A DNA stretch of 64,000 nucleotides, taken from contig NZ_JAKENF010000001.1 in assembly GCF_021491355.1 (NCBI RefSeq), forward strand, positions 1,116,001-1,180,000, in the 5' to 3' direction. The stretch's first letter is position 1. The number at the start of each line of letters is the position of its first letter. Origin of the DNA: Alitabrizicola rongguiensis. Lineage in GTDB: Bacteria; Pseudomonadota; Alphaproteobacteria; Rhodobacterales; Rhodobacteraceae. Below, piece by piece: positions 44,235 through 53,290 of this stretch. The translations under genes and the position numbers were made by a program. The notes under the pieces are model-generated. The model made no database searches. It saw only the letters and a program-made list of their open reading frames with translations, and was not told where the DNA came from.

Positions 44235-45476
44235 ATGTCACTTTCAAATGCCTTTTCCTTTGCCGTCGCGCTGACGGTGGCAACTGGGCCCGCCCTGGCC
44301 GAGGGGGTAACGGTCGGCCCGCAGGGGCTGGCTTTCTACGATGCGCCCACGCTCCCGGCCAATGGCAAGGCAGGCGATGTCCTGCAGGCCCGCCCCCTTG
44401 ATCCGACCATGACCATGGCCTTGCCGGATGCAGGGCGCACGACCCTGGTGATGTACCGGTCGCAGGACCCGTTCGATGCGCCCGTGGCGGTCACGGGAAC
44501 CGTGTCCGTTCCCAAGGGCGTTCCGCCCGAGGGCGGCTGGCCTGTCATTGTCTGGACCCACGGCACGACCGGTCTGGCCAATGTCTGTGGCCCCTCGCGG
44601 GACGATGCCGATGGACCGGAGCACGGATACATCGAGGTGATCCGTGGGCTGCTCGACCAGTTCGTGGCGCAGGGATATGCCATCGTCGCGACCGACTATC
44701 AGGGCTTGGGAACCGGTGACTTCCATCCCTTCCTTCAGGGCGTGCCCAACGGAAAGAATGCCCTCGACATGCTGCGCGCGGCGCGGGTTCTGGAACCCGG
44801 CATCGGGACACGCTTTGCAGTCATGGGCCATTCCCAAGGGGGTCATGCCGACCTCTTCACCTCGGCTGAGGCGCGGGATTACCTCGGGTCGGGTTATGAC
44901 CTCGTCGGCAACATCGCGATGGCGCCGGGATCGCAGATTGCCGACCGTATCGAGATGGTCCGCAAGTCGGGCAACGTCGAACTGTCGCTGCCCTACACAA
45001 TGTATGTGATGACGTCCTATGCGCGGACCTACCCTGAAATAGACCTGTCGCGCATTCTCACGGAACAGGCGATCGAGGCGCTTCCCCAGCTTTATGTCCA
45101 GTGCATGACCCATGCCCTGACGCAAGGCTACTGGTCGACCGCCATTGCCAGCGAGCAGTTCCTGCCTGCACCCGACTTCGACCCCCTTTACGAAGCGGCC
45201 GCCCTGAACGAACCCGGCGAGCAGACGATCCCGGTGCCGACGCTGATCCTTCAGGGCAACAAGGATGTCACCGTCTTTCCTCAGGCCACAGATATGCTTA
45301 CGCGTCAGTTGTGCAGCCGGGGCAACGACCTTGAGTATCGTGTCGTCGATGGCGCGGACCATGACGGCGCAATGGTGCTTGGGGCACCGACAGCACTGTC
45401 ATGGATCGCCGAGCGCTTTGCCGGAAAGCCCTCGACACCCAATTGCGATGAACTGCCGAGCGCCTATACCCCCTGA
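44235..45476 (+). CDS. Secreted LIP-type alpha/beta hydrolase (lipase-like)
   Basis: A 413-residue protein with a cleavable signal peptide (probable cleavage after PALA). The rest is an alpha/beta hydrolase of the secretory-lipase type. The nucleophile Ser is in GHSQGGH, the oxyanion region is VWTHGTTG, the Asp is probably in LILQGNKDVTVFP, and the His in VVDGADHDGAM. Two Cys pairs may form disulfides. It should act in the periplasm or outside the cell on esters. It lies upstream of petP in the same direction (100 bases) without clear functional linkage. Confidence 0.82.
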   Translation: MSLSNAFSFAVALTVATGPALAEGVTVGPQGLAFYDAPTLPANGKAGDVLQARPLDPTMTMALPDAGRTTLVMYRSQDPFDAPVAVTGTVSVPKGVPPEGGWPVIVWTHGTTGLANVCGPSRDDADGPEHGYIEVIRGLLDQFVAQGYAIVATDYQGLGTGDFHPFLQGVPNGKNALDMLRAARVLEPGIGTRFAVMGHSQGGHADLFTSAEARDYLGSGYDLVGNIAMAPGSQIADRIEMVRKSGNVELSLPYTMYVMTSYARTYPEIDLSRILTEQAIEALPQLYVQCMTHALTQGYWSTAIASEQFLPAPDFDPLYEAAALNEPGEQTIPVPTLILQGNKDVTVFPQATDMLTRQLCSRGNDLEYRVVDGADHDGAMVLGAPTALSWIAERFAGKPSTPNCDELPSAYTP

Positions 45477-45576
45477 CAGGTCGTCGCGGCTTGCCTTCGG
45501 GCTGGACCTTGAGGCTGAGCCGTCGGATACTTGAGGTTCAAGGGCCGGAACGGCCAAGAGCAGACGCGGGGGCAGC

Positions 45577-46086
45577 ATGGCGGACGGCAAGTCGGCGCAA
45601 GGCGGGGGCGAAAGCCTGCTCTTCCTTACGGACGAGCAGCTGCGCAAGGGCATCGAGGCGATGTTCTTTGCCTATCGCGGCTTTACGGCTGATCCGGACC
45701 GCATTCTAGAAGGCATGGACTATGGCCGGGCGCATCACCGGGCCATCCATTTCATCCATCGCAGCCCGGGGACGACGGTGAACAACCTCCTGTCGATCCT
45801 GGGCGTGACCAAGCAAAGCCTGAACCGGGTGCTGCGAACCCTGATCGAGGACGGTCTGGTGGACAGTCGCGTCGGTCGGCAGGACAAGCGCGAGCGGCAT
45901 CTTTACCTGACAGAGAAAGGTGCGGCGCTGGAGCGGGAGCTGTCGGATGCGCAACGTGCGCGCATGCGCGCGGCATATCGCGCCGCGGGGCCGGAGGCGG
46001 TGAAGGGGTTCCGCACTGTGCTCGAGGCGATGATGGATCCCGACCAGCGCCGGCAGTATCAGGGCCTTAAGGAGAGTGGGCCATGA
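45577..46086 (+). CDS. petP: MarR-family regulator PetP
   Basis: A 169-residue winged-helix regulator. The MarR DNA-binding core lies at about 55-125 (TTVNNLLSILGVTKQSLNRVLRTLIEDGLV and the wing RQDKRERHLYLTEKG). It overlaps the following response-regulator gene by four bases; petP-petR is a known gene pair in Rhodobacter capsulatus, where it is needed for cytochrome bc1 production. Here the pair lies about 15 kb from petABC rather than next to it. The PetP name rests on the petR partnership and size. Confidence 0.85.
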   Translation: MADGKSAQGGGESLLFLTDEQLRKGIEAMFFAYRGFTADPDRILEGMDYGRAHHRAIHFIHRSPGTTVNNLLSILGVTKQSLNRVLRTLIEDGLVDSRVGRQDKRERHLYLTEKGAALERELSDAQRARMRAAYRAAGPEAVKGFRTVLEAMMDPDQRRQYQGLKESGP

Positions 46087-46787
46087 CTGCCGACCCTCAG
46101 CCGCATCTTCTGATCGTCGACGACGATGAACGCATCCGGGGTCTTCTGCAGAAGTTCCTGATGCGCAGCGGCTTTCTTGTCAGCGGCGCGCGGGATGCGG
46201 CGCATGCCCGGCGGCTGCTTGCCGGGCTGGAATTCGACCTGATCGTCCTGGACGTCATGATGCCCGGCGAGGATGGCATCAGCCTCACCCAGTCGCTCCG
46301 GCAGCATCTGATGACGCCGATCCTCTTGCTGACGGCCAAGGGCGAAACCCAGAACCGCATCGAAGGTTTGGAAGCCGGCGCGGACGACTATCTTGTGAAG
46401 CCCTTCGAGCCGAAGGAGCTTCTCTTGCGGATCAATGCCATCCTGCGCCGCGTACCGCAGATGCGCGCCGCGGAAACCGTGCCTAAGGTGCTGCATCTGG
46501 GGCAGGTGCGCTATGACGTGGACCGCGGCGAATTGTGGAACGGCACCGACCTTGTGCGTCTGACGGCGACCGAGGCCGCCCTGATGCGGATCTTCGCAGC
46601 CCAGCCCGGCGAGGCGGTGACCCGCGAGAAGCTGGTTGGCGATCTGGGTCGCGACGAAGGACAAGCGCAGGAGCGGGCGGTGGACGTGCAGATCACCCGT
46701 CTGCGCCGCAAGATCGAGGCCGATCCGAAGCAGCCGCGCTATCTGCAGACGGTACGGGGCGAAGGCTACATGCTGGCGCCGGATTGA
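46083..46787 (+). CDS. petR: OmpR-family response regulator PetR
   Basis: A 234-residue two-component response regulator. The receiver domain (about 8-120) has the acidic pair IVDDDE, the phospho-acceptor Asp57 in VLDVMMPGEDG, and LVKPFEP. The C-terminal winged helix of the OmpR/PhoB type (about 135-232) ends QTVRGEGYMLAPD. In Rhodobacter capsulatus PetR activates or permits expression of cytochrome bc1. No sensor kinase gene is adjacent, so the phosphate donor is unknown. It is translationally coupled to petP. Confidence 0.9.
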   Translation: MTADPQPHLLIVDDDERIRGLLQKFLMRSGFLVSGARDAAHARRLLAGLEFDLIVLDVMMPGEDGISLTQSLRQHLMTPILLLTAKGETQNRIEGLEAGADDYLVKPFEPKELLLRINAILRRVPQMRAAETVPKVLHLGQVRYDVDRGELWNGTDLVRLTATEAALMRIFAAQPGEAVTREKLVGDLGRDEGQAQERAVDVQITRLRRKIEADPKQPRYLQTVRGEGYMLAPD

Positions 46788-46941
46788 GTGTGGCAGGCGC
46801 CGAGGCGAGGTTTCGCGTCTCCACGCCGGCCAAAGCTCGGGCATTCCTCCCTGGACTGCTGGACAGGAGCATTCTTTTGACGCTCTTCACACCCGTGGGA
46901 TATCTCCAGACGGAAGACACACAATCGAGTCGGGGGCACAG

Positions 46942-47868
46942 TTGACCACAGCTTACTTCCACCACCCGAGCTATGCCGCGCACCGCACGCCGGAGGGTCA
47001 TCCCGAGCGCAGCGCCCGGATCGAGGTGGTCGAACGTGCGCTTGCCTCCAAGGAACTTGACCGACGCGAGGCGCCTCTGGCGCAAGAGGCCGATCTCCTC
47101 CGATGCCACCCGCAGCGCTATCTCGACCGGATCCGCGGCGCTGCCCCGCATGTCGGTTTGGTGCAGTTGGACCCGGACACCTGGATGGGGCCAAAGTCGC
47201 TGGACGCGGCGCTGCATGCGGTCGGCGGGGTGACGGCGGCGGTCGACCTTGTTCTGGACGGAAGCGCCGCGAATGCGTTTGTAGGCTGCCGCCCCCCGGG
47301 CCATCATGCCGAACGCGAGACGCCCATGGGCTTCTGCCTGTTCGGCAATGTGGCAATCGGTGCAAAGCGGGCGCTCGACCACCACGGGCTTCTTCGGGTC
47401 GCGGTCGTCGACTTCGATGTGCATCATGGCAACGGCACGCAGGACCTGCTTTGGGACGAAGAGCGAGTGTTGTTCATCTCGTCCCACCAGATGCCGCTCT
47501 GGCCCGGCACCGGAGCGGCGGGCGAACGCGGTGCGCATGGGCAGATCCTGAACGTGCCGCTCAAGCCGGGATCGGGCGGAGCCGAGATGCGGCGCGCCTA
47601 CGAGACGGTCGTTTTGCCCCGCATCGCCGCCTTCGAGCCGGAACTGATCCTGGTTTCGGCCGGGTTCGACGCCCATGCAGACGATCCTTTGGCCGCGCTC
47701 GAGTGGCGCGAAAGGGACTTTGCCTGGCTGACCGGGCGCATCTGCGACCTTGCCGAAACCTATGCCGGGGGGCGGGTGGTCTCGGCGCTTGAGGGCGGCT
47801 ATGATCTGGACGCGCTGGCAGCGAGTGTCGCGGCGCATGTGGATGTCTTGAGGGAGCGGGGCGCATGA
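46942..47868 (+). CDS. Histone-deacetylase-family hydrolase
   Basis: A 308-residue zinc-dependent deacetylase of the arginase/deacetylase fold (bacterial HDAC-like, acetylpolyamine or acetoin-utilisation type). The active site is complete: RPPGHHAE (His pair), VDFDVHHGNGTQD (zinc Asp and His) and SAGFDAHADDPL (second zinc Asp). It may deacetylate polyamines or proteins in the cytoplasm. The family N-terminus (TAYFHHPSY) is reached from a TTG at 46942, the only nearby start in frame after petR; the longer frame would overlap petR. The stop overlaps the xseB ATG by four bases. Confidence 0.88.
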   Translation: MTTAYFHHPSYAAHRTPEGHPERSARIEVVERALASKELDRREAPLAQEADLLRCHPQRYLDRIRGAAPHVGLVQLDPDTWMGPKSLDAALHAVGGVTAAVDLVLDGSAANAFVGCRPPGHHAERETPMGFCLFGNVAIGAKRALDHHGLLRVAVVDFDVHHGNGTQDLLWDEERVLFISSHQMPLWPGTGAAGERGAHGQILNVPLKPGSGGAEMRRAYETVVLPRIAAFEPELILVSAGFDAHADDPLAALEWRERDFAWLTGRICDLAETYAGGRVVSALEGGYDLDALAASVAAHVDVLRERGA

Positions 47869-48101
47869 CGGCCGATCTGTCCGCGATGAGTTTTGAAGAG
47901 GCGATGGCCGAACTGGAAAAGGTCGTGACCCAGCTGGAAAAGGGGGATGTGGCCCTCGAGCAGTCGATCGCGCTTTACGAGCGCGGGGCGGCGCTCAAGG
48001 CTCATTGCGCCGAGAAGTTGCGTCAGGCCGAAGAGAAGGTCGAACTGATCCGCGCGCAGGAAGGCCGTGCCGTGGGCACCACCCCGGCGGAGGGGCTGTG
48101 A
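47865..48101 (+). CDS. xseB: Exodeoxyribonuclease VII small subunit
   Basis: A 78-residue small subunit of exonuclease VII, a single-strand-specific DNA exonuclease used in repair. The helical signature FEEAMAELEKVVTQLEKGDVALEQSIALYERG-type pattern is present (residues 10-42 here), as is LRQAEEKVELI. The length is typical. It overlaps the deacetylase gene and the ispA start (GTGA). The xseB-ispA-dxs order is conserved in many Proteobacteria; xseA is elsewhere. Confidence 0.93.
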   Translation: MTADLSAMSFEEAMAELEKVVTQLEKGDVALEQSIALYERGAALKAHCAEKLRQAEEKVELIRAQEGRAVGTTPAEGL

Positions 48102-48967
48102 CCTTTCAGACCGCGCTGAACGCAGCGTCAGAGACAGTTCTGGCGCGGCTTGGCAAGGCGCTTGATGGCCGTGCTGACCTGCCCCTTGTCCATGCGATGC
48201 GCTACGCCTTGCAGGGGGGAAAGGGGATGCGCGGCTTCCTCGTTCTGGAAAGCGCTGCGCTGTTCGGCGTGAAGGCCGAGGTGGCGGTCAGCGCTGCTGC
48301 AGCCGTCGAGGCGCTACATGCCTATTCGCTTGTCCATGATGACCTGCCCTGCATGGATGACGACGACTTGCGCCGGGGACAGCCGACGGTCCACGTCAAA
48401 TGGGACGAAGCGACGGCGGTTCTGGCCGGGGACGCCCTGCAGACGCTTGCCTTCGAGCTCCTGACCGATCCTGCTCTGGGAAGTGGCGATGTCCGGGTGG
48501 CATTGGTCGCTGGTCTTGCGAAGGCTTCGGGTTCCGAGGGGATGGTGCTGGGCCAAGCGCTCGACATTGCTGCCGAGACGGCAGGCCGACCGCTGACGCT
48601 GCCCGAGATCACCACACTTCAGGCTGGCAAGACCGGTGCCCTGATCCGTTGGTCGGCCGAGGCCGGCGCGGTGATTGCCGGTGCCGATCCCGCTCCGCTC
48701 GGCCGCTATGCCGCGGCCCTGGGCCTTGCCTTCCAGATCGCGGACGACATCCTTGACGTGGAAGGCGATGCGGCGAAGACCGGCAAGCGCCTGCGCAAGG
48801 ATGCCGAGGCCGGGAAGGCGACTTTCGTCTCGCTGCTTGGGCTGGATGGCGCCAAAACGCGGGCCCGGGCGCTGGTGGCAGAGGCCGAGGCGGCGCTGGG
48901 CCCCTATGGCGACAGGGCCGCGACCTTGATCGATGCCGCGCGCTTCGTTATTGCGCGCGAGAACTGA
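48098..48967 (+). CDS. ispA: Farnesyl-diphosphate synthase (IspA-type polyprenyl synthetase)
   Basis: A 289-residue short-chain prenyl transferase that condenses IPP with DMAPP and GPP to make FPP for quinones, undecaprenol and, in phototrophs, carotenoids. The first Asp-rich motif is [15 protein letters not shown], the second [22 protein letters not shown] binds IPP. The GTG start at 48098 overlaps the xseB stop. The longer frame upstream lies inside xseB and is not used. dxs follows 31 bases on, so two steps of the isoprenoid pathway are co-expressed. Confidence 0.93.
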   Translation: MTFQTALNAASETVLARLGKALDGRADLPLVHAMRYALQGGKGMRGFLVLESAALFGVKAEVAVSAAAAVEALHAYSLVHDDLPCMDDDDLRRGQPTVHVKWDEATAVLAGDALQTLAFELLTDPALGSGDVRVALVAGLAKASGSEGMVLGQALDIAAETAGRPLTLPEITTLQAGKTGALIRWSAEAGAVIAGADPAPLGRYAAALGLAFQIADDILDVEGDAAKTGKRLRKDAEAGKATFVSLLGLDGAKTRARALVAEAEAALGPYGDRAATLIDAARFVIAREN

Positions 48968-48998
48968 TGCGGCGCCGCTGGGGCGCGAGAAGGCAGGC

Positions 48999-50912
48999 AT
49001 GACCGACCGACCGATGACCCCGATGCTCGACCGTGTGACGCTGCCCGCCGACCTCAAGGCGCTGTCGGATCGCGAGCTTCACCAGCTGGCCGACGAACTG
49101 CGCGCCGAGACCATCAGCGCCGTGTCGGTGACGGGCGGGCATCTTGGCGCCGGGCTGGGCGTGGTCGAACTGACTGTGGCGCTGCACGCCGTCTTCGATG
49201 CGCCGCGCGACAAGATCATCTGGGATGTCGGCCACCAATGCTATCCGCACAAGATCCTGACCGGGCGCCGCGACCGTATCCGCACCCTGCGTCAGGAGGA
49301 TGGGCTCAGCGGCTTCACCAAGCGCGCCGAAAGCCCCTATGACCCCTTCGGCGCCGCGCATTCCTCGACTTCGATCAGTGCCGCACTGGGCTTTGCCGTG
49401 GCGCGTGACCTTGGCTGCGATGGCGGCGATGCGATCGCGGTCATCGGCGACGGCTCGATGAGCGCCGGCATGGCCTTCGAGGCGATGAACAACGCCGGTC
49501 ATCTGAAGAAGCGGCTGATCGTTATCCTGAACGACAATGAAATGTCGATCGCCCCACCGGTCGGTGCGCTGTCATCCTACCTGACCCGTCTTTACGCCGA
49601 GGGTCCGTTCCAGGAGCTGAAGGCCGCCGCCAAGGGCGCGGTCAGCCTGTTGCCGCCGCCCTTCCAGGAAGGCGCGCGGCGCGCGAAGGAAATGCTCAAG
49701 GGCATGGCCGTCGGCGGAACATTGTTCGAGGAGCTGGGCTTTTCCTACATCGGCCCGATCGACGGGCACGACCTCGACCAGCTTCTGCCCGTCCTGCGCA
49801 CCGTCAAGGCGCGGGCGCAAGGGCCGGTCCTGATCCATGTGCTGACGAAGAAGGGCAAAGGCTATGCCCCGGCCGAGGCGGCGCGTGACCGCGGCCATGC
49901 CACCGGAAAGTTCGACGTGCTGACCGGGGCGCAGGCCAAGTCGACGCCGAATGCGCCCTCCTACACGAAGGTCTTCGCGCAAAGCCTGATCCGCGCAGCC
50001 GAGACCGACGAGAAGATCGTCGCGGTGACTGCTGCCATGCCTGATGGCACCGGGCTCGATCTCTTCGCCGAGCGCTTTCCGCGCCGCTGCTTCGACGTGG
50101 GCATCGCCGAGCAACACGCGGTGACCTTCAGCGCCGGGATGGCTGCGGCGGGGCTGAAGCCCTTCTGCGCCATCTACTCGACCTTCCTGCAGCGCGGCTA
50201 CGACCAGGTCGTGCACGACGTGGCGATCCAGCGTCTGCCCGTCCGTTTCGCCATCGACCGGGCCGGGCTCGTCGGCGCCGACGGCGCGACCCATGCCGGC
50301 GCCTTCGACGTGGCGTTCCTCGCCAATCTGCCGGGCATGGTGGTCATGGCTGCAGCCGACGAGGCTGAACTGGTTCACATGGTCGCCACCGCGGCAGCGC
50401 ATGATGCCGGCCCGATTGCCTTCCGCTATCCCCGCGGCGAGGGGGTGGGGGTCGACATGCCGGCGCGGGGCATTCCGCTCGAGATCGGAAGGGGACGGGT
50501 CATCCGAGAAGGCGCGCGCGTCGCACTCCTCTCCTTCGGGACGCGGCTGCGCGAAGTTCTTCTGGCGGCCGAGGCGCTGGCACAGCGCGGCATTGGCCCG
50601 ACCGTCGTCGACGCCCGCTTTGCCAAGCCGCTTGACCGCGACCTGATCCTGCGCCTGGCGCGTGAGCACGAGGCGCTCATTACCATCGAAGAGGGCGCGG
50701 TTGGCGGCTTTGCCAGCCATGTCGCGCAGCTTCTGGCCGAGGAGGGCGTCTTCGACAAAGGGCTCAAGTTCCGCTCGATGGTCCTGCCTGATACCTTCAT
50801 CGATCAAGCCAGCCCCGAGGCGATGTATGCCACCGCTGGCATGAACGCTCCGCAGATCGAGGCGAAGGTGCTCGAGACACTGGGCGTGGCGGTGGTGGGA
50901 AAAAGGGCCTGA
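48999..50912 (+). CDS. dxs: 1-deoxy-D-xylulose-5-phosphate synthase
   Basis: A 637-residue thiamine-diphosphate enzyme that joins pyruvate and glyceraldehyde 3-phosphate in the first step of the MEP isoprenoid pathway. Key parts are [30 protein letters not shown] (catalytic His), the ThDP/Mg motif [17 protein letters not shown], the pyrimidine domain with [10 protein letters not shown], and the C-terminal transketolase domain. I chose ATG 48999; the longer frame overlaps ispA. The cofactor links this gene to the thiamine transporter operon at 58-61 kb in function only. Confidence 0.97.
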   Translation: MTDRPMTPMLDRVTLPADLKALSDRELHQLADELRAETISAVSVTGGHLGAGLGVVELTVALHAVFDAPRDKIIWDVGHQCYPHKILTGRRDRIRTLRQEDGLSGFTKRAESPYDPFGAAHSSTSISAALGFAVARDLGCDGGDAIAVIGDGSMSAGMAFEAMNNAGHLKKRLIVILNDNEMSIAPPVGALSSYLTRLYAEGPFQELKAAAKGAVSLLPPPFQEGARRAKEMLKGMAVGGTLFEELGFSYIGPIDGHDLDQLLPVLRTVKARAQGPVLIHVLTKKGKGYAPAEAARDRGHATGKFDVLTGAQAKSTPNAPSYTKVFAQSLIRAAETDEKIVAVTAAMPDGTGLDLFAERFPRRCFDVGIAEQHAVTFSAGMAAAGLKPFCAIYSTFLQRGYDQVVHDVAIQRLPVRFAIDRAGLVGADGATHAGAFDVAFLANLPGMVVMAAADEAELVHMVATAAAHDAGPIAFRYPRGEGVGVDMPARGIPLEIGRGRVIREGARVALLSFGTRLREVLLAAEALAQRGIGPTVVDARFAKPLDRDLILRLAREHEALITIEEGAVGGFASHVAQLLAEEGVFDKGLKFRSMVLPDTFIDQASPEAMYATAGMNAPQIEAKVLETLGVAVVGKRA

Positions 50913-51139
50913 ACCCCAGTTCAGCGCAATCCTAAACACGAAAGCTGTGTGCGGTCTGATGCGCCAGCCATTCCCCAGGCACATCCCGGCCATGCAACCG
51001 GCGAAGCCACTCTGCCCTTGCCGACGAATGTTTCCGCGCGTCAAATGAAGCGCGAAGTCTGATCTTTCCTTTGGCGGCATGCCGTCGCCCTGCCGGAGCC
51101 TCTCCCTTGTCCAGCATCGATTGCGTGCCTACCGGGCGC

Positions 51140-52375
51140 ATGGTCCCCGTTCGTGCGAACCCCTTCCTTGTTCACCTCGCACTGGCGATGGGTGGCTTTG
51201 CCATCGGCACGTCGGAATTCGCCGCCATGAGCCTGCTGCCCTATTTTGCGCCGGACCTGCAGATAGATGAGGTGGTCGCGAGCCACGTCATCAGTGCCTA
51301 TGCGCTTGGCGTTGTCGTAGGTGCGCCGGTGCTTGCTGTGCTGGGTGCGCGCATGTCGAGGCGGCGTCTGCTCATCGCACTGATGCTGGCCTATGCAGTG
51401 GCCAACCTGCTGACAGCCTTCGCCGCAAGCTATGGGCAGATGCTGGCCGCGCGGTTTCTGGCGGGACTGCCGCATGGCGCCTTTTTCGGAGTCGCGGCGC
51501 TGGTGGCCGCAAGTGTTGTCGGACCGAAAGAGCGCAACAAGGCAGTCGCGCGGGTGATGATCGGTCTGACGGTGGCGACGGTGCTGGGTGTGCCTTTCGC
51601 CAACTTGCTCGGTCAAAGCATCGGTTGGCGATGGGGCTTCGGCCTTGTGGCGATCCTCGCCTGCCTGACGGCGACGGCCGTGTTCTTCAAGGCGCCCAAG
51701 GATGCCCCCAGGCATGGCATCAATACGCTTTCGGAACTGGGCGCCCTGGCCAATCGGCAGGTTCTTCTGACCCTGGCAACTGCGGCCATCGGTTTCGGCG
51801 GGTTCTTTGCCGTCTATACCTATGTCGCCTCGACGCTGATCGACGTGACAGGCGCCGGCGAGTCCGCCGTTCCGCCGGTGCTTGCTCTGATGGGGATCGG
51901 CATGACGCTTGGCACGCTGCTTGCGGGCTGGGGCGCCGACCGTAACCCGGTCGTGACCGCCTGGACGATCCTCGGGGCCTCGTTCCTTCTGATGCTGGTC
52001 TACCCATCGACCACAGGGAATGTCTGGCTGATGGCGCTGGTCCTGTTCGGGATCGGGCTATCCGGGGGGTTTGGCACGGTTCTGCAGACCCGGCTCATGG
52101 ATGTTGCGGGCGAGGCCCAGACGATGGCGGCTGCGATGAACCATTCCGCATTCAACGTGGCTAATGCCCTTGGCCCGCTCTTCGCCTCGATGGCGATTGC
52201 GGCAGGCTACGGCTTGCAGTCATCGGGTTATGTGGGGGCGGCGCTCACCGCGGCAGGGATGGTTGTCTATGGTCTGACCCTGTGGGATGCCCGGCGCAGC
52301 CCGCGCTGGCGGATCGTCACTCCCTATCGAGAAGCGAACGAAGCCCTTCCCGATAGGTCGGATAAAGCAGCCTGA
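51140..52375 (+). CDS. MFS transporter, DHA1 family (AraJ-like)
   Basis: About 411 residues with twelve hydrophobic segments. The first helix has GGFAIGTSEFAAMSLLPY, typical of the DHA1 drug/sugar-efflux group including AraJ and YdhP. The loop GARMSRRRLLIAL is the MFS motif A position, and a Gly-rich helix (GLPHGAFFGVAALVAAS) follows. Substrate unknown. The start is ATG 51140; a TTG at 51107 with GGAG upstream is an alternative. The 3' end overlaps the convergent epimerase-like gene by 59 bases. Confidence 0.85.
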   Translation: MVPVRANPFLVHLALAMGGFAIGTSEFAAMSLLPYFAPDLQIDEVVASHVISAYALGVVVGAPVLAVLGARMSRRRLLIALMLAYAVANLLTAFAASYGQMLAARFLAGLPHGAFFGVAALVAASVVGPKERNKAVARVMIGLTVATVLGVPFANLLGQSIGWRWGFGLVAILACLTATAVFFKAPKDAPRHGINTLSELGALANRQVLLTLATAAIGFGGFFAVYTYVASTLIDVTGAGESAVPPVLALMGIGMTLGTLLAGWGADRNPVVTAWTILGASFLLMLVYPSTTGNVWLMALVLFGIGLSGGFGTVLQTRLMDVAGEAQTMAAAMNHSAFNVANALGPLFASMAIAAGYGLQSSGYVGAALTAAGMVVYGLTLWDARRSPRWRIVTPYREANEALPDRSDKAA

Positions 52376-53156
52376 CGCCGAGCCGCTCCTTGATCCGGTC
52401 ATTCCTGACCCGCTTGCTTTCGGCGTAGAAGCTGCGGGCCATCGGCGTCATGTCCGCCTCATCATAGGCGATGGATGGCGGGCGCGGCAGGCCGAGGAGT
52501 TCCGCGGCATGGATCAGCACGTCCTCGGGCGGGGCCGGATCGTCGTCGCAGACATTGTAGATCGCGCCCGGATCGGGGGCGTGGATCGAAGCCTCCAGCA
52601 CCTGTGCTATATCCTCGACATGGATGCGGCTGAACACCTGCCCCGGCTTGATGATCAGCCGCGCCGTTCCGTCACGCACCTTTTCGAACGGCCCGCGACT
52701 GGGCCCATAGATCCCCGCCAGACGGAAGATGTGGAGCGGCAGATCGAGGGCCCGCCACTCTGCCTCGGCCGCTACCCGCTGGCGCCCGCGCTCGGTGCCG
52801 GGGGTCAGGGGCGTGGTTTCGTCGACCCAGCCGCCCTGATGATCGCCATAGACGCCAGTGGTCGAGAGATATCCGACCCAGTTCCATTTGTGTGCCGCGA
52901 TCAGCGGGCCAAGCTGGCGCAAGGCCGGATCGCCCGCGGTATCGGGTGCGATCGAACTGAGAAGATGCGTCGCTTCGGCGATCGCCGGGCCCGCGTCCTC
53001 GCCCCAGATCAACGGCTCCACGCCTTCTGCCGCAATCTCTGCCACATGGTTGGCGCTCCGCGTCGTGCCGATGACCCGCCAGCCTTGCGGGATCAGCCGG
53101 CGGGCAAGCGCGCGGGCAGAATAGCCGTGGCCGAGCGAAAGAAGGACGGGTTGCAT
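52317..53156 (-). CDS. NAD(P)-dependent epimerase-like protein (YeeZ/SDR type)
   Basis: A 279-residue atypical SDR. The N-terminal dinucleotide motif is altered to LGHGYSARALARRL. Other elements are YLSTTGVYGDHQGGWVDE (Ser/Thr and Tyr positions, with the usual Lys missing after the Tyr), FRLAGIYGPSRG and SRIHVEDIAQVL. This pattern matches YeeZ-like proteins of unknown substrate. I chose ATG 53156. The last 59 bases overlap the 3' end of the MFS gene on the other strand, an unusually long antisense overlap in this window. Confidence 0.82.
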   Translation of the reverse strand: MQPVLLSLGHGYSARALARRLIPQGWRVIGTTRSANHVAEIAAEGVEPLIWGEDAGPAIAEATHLLSSIAPDTAGDPALRQLGPLIAAHKWNWVGYLSTTGVYGDHQGGWVDETTPLTPGTERGRQRVAAEAEWRALDLPLHIFRLAGIYGPSRGPFEKVRDGTARLIIKPGQVFSRIHVEDIAQVLEASIHAPDPGAIYNVCDDDPAPPEDVLIHAAELLGLPRPPSIAYDEADMTPMARSFYAESKRVRNDRIKERLGVRLLYPTYREGLRSLLDRE

Positions 53157-53290
53157 GCGCCGGTTATCGGCGGCGCGGCGCCAAGGTGCAAGCCTGTCAT
53201 CGTCCCGACACCGGATTGCGGCAGGGAGGAGCACTTGCACCAGCGACCCGGTTTCGTGTTAGATGCCGGATCAAACTTCGGGACCCCGAG

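Noticed and set aside
49572-51080. A 502-residue minus-strand open frame opposite dxs
   Set aside because: It is a shadow of dxs, without a recognisable domain or ribosome-binding site.
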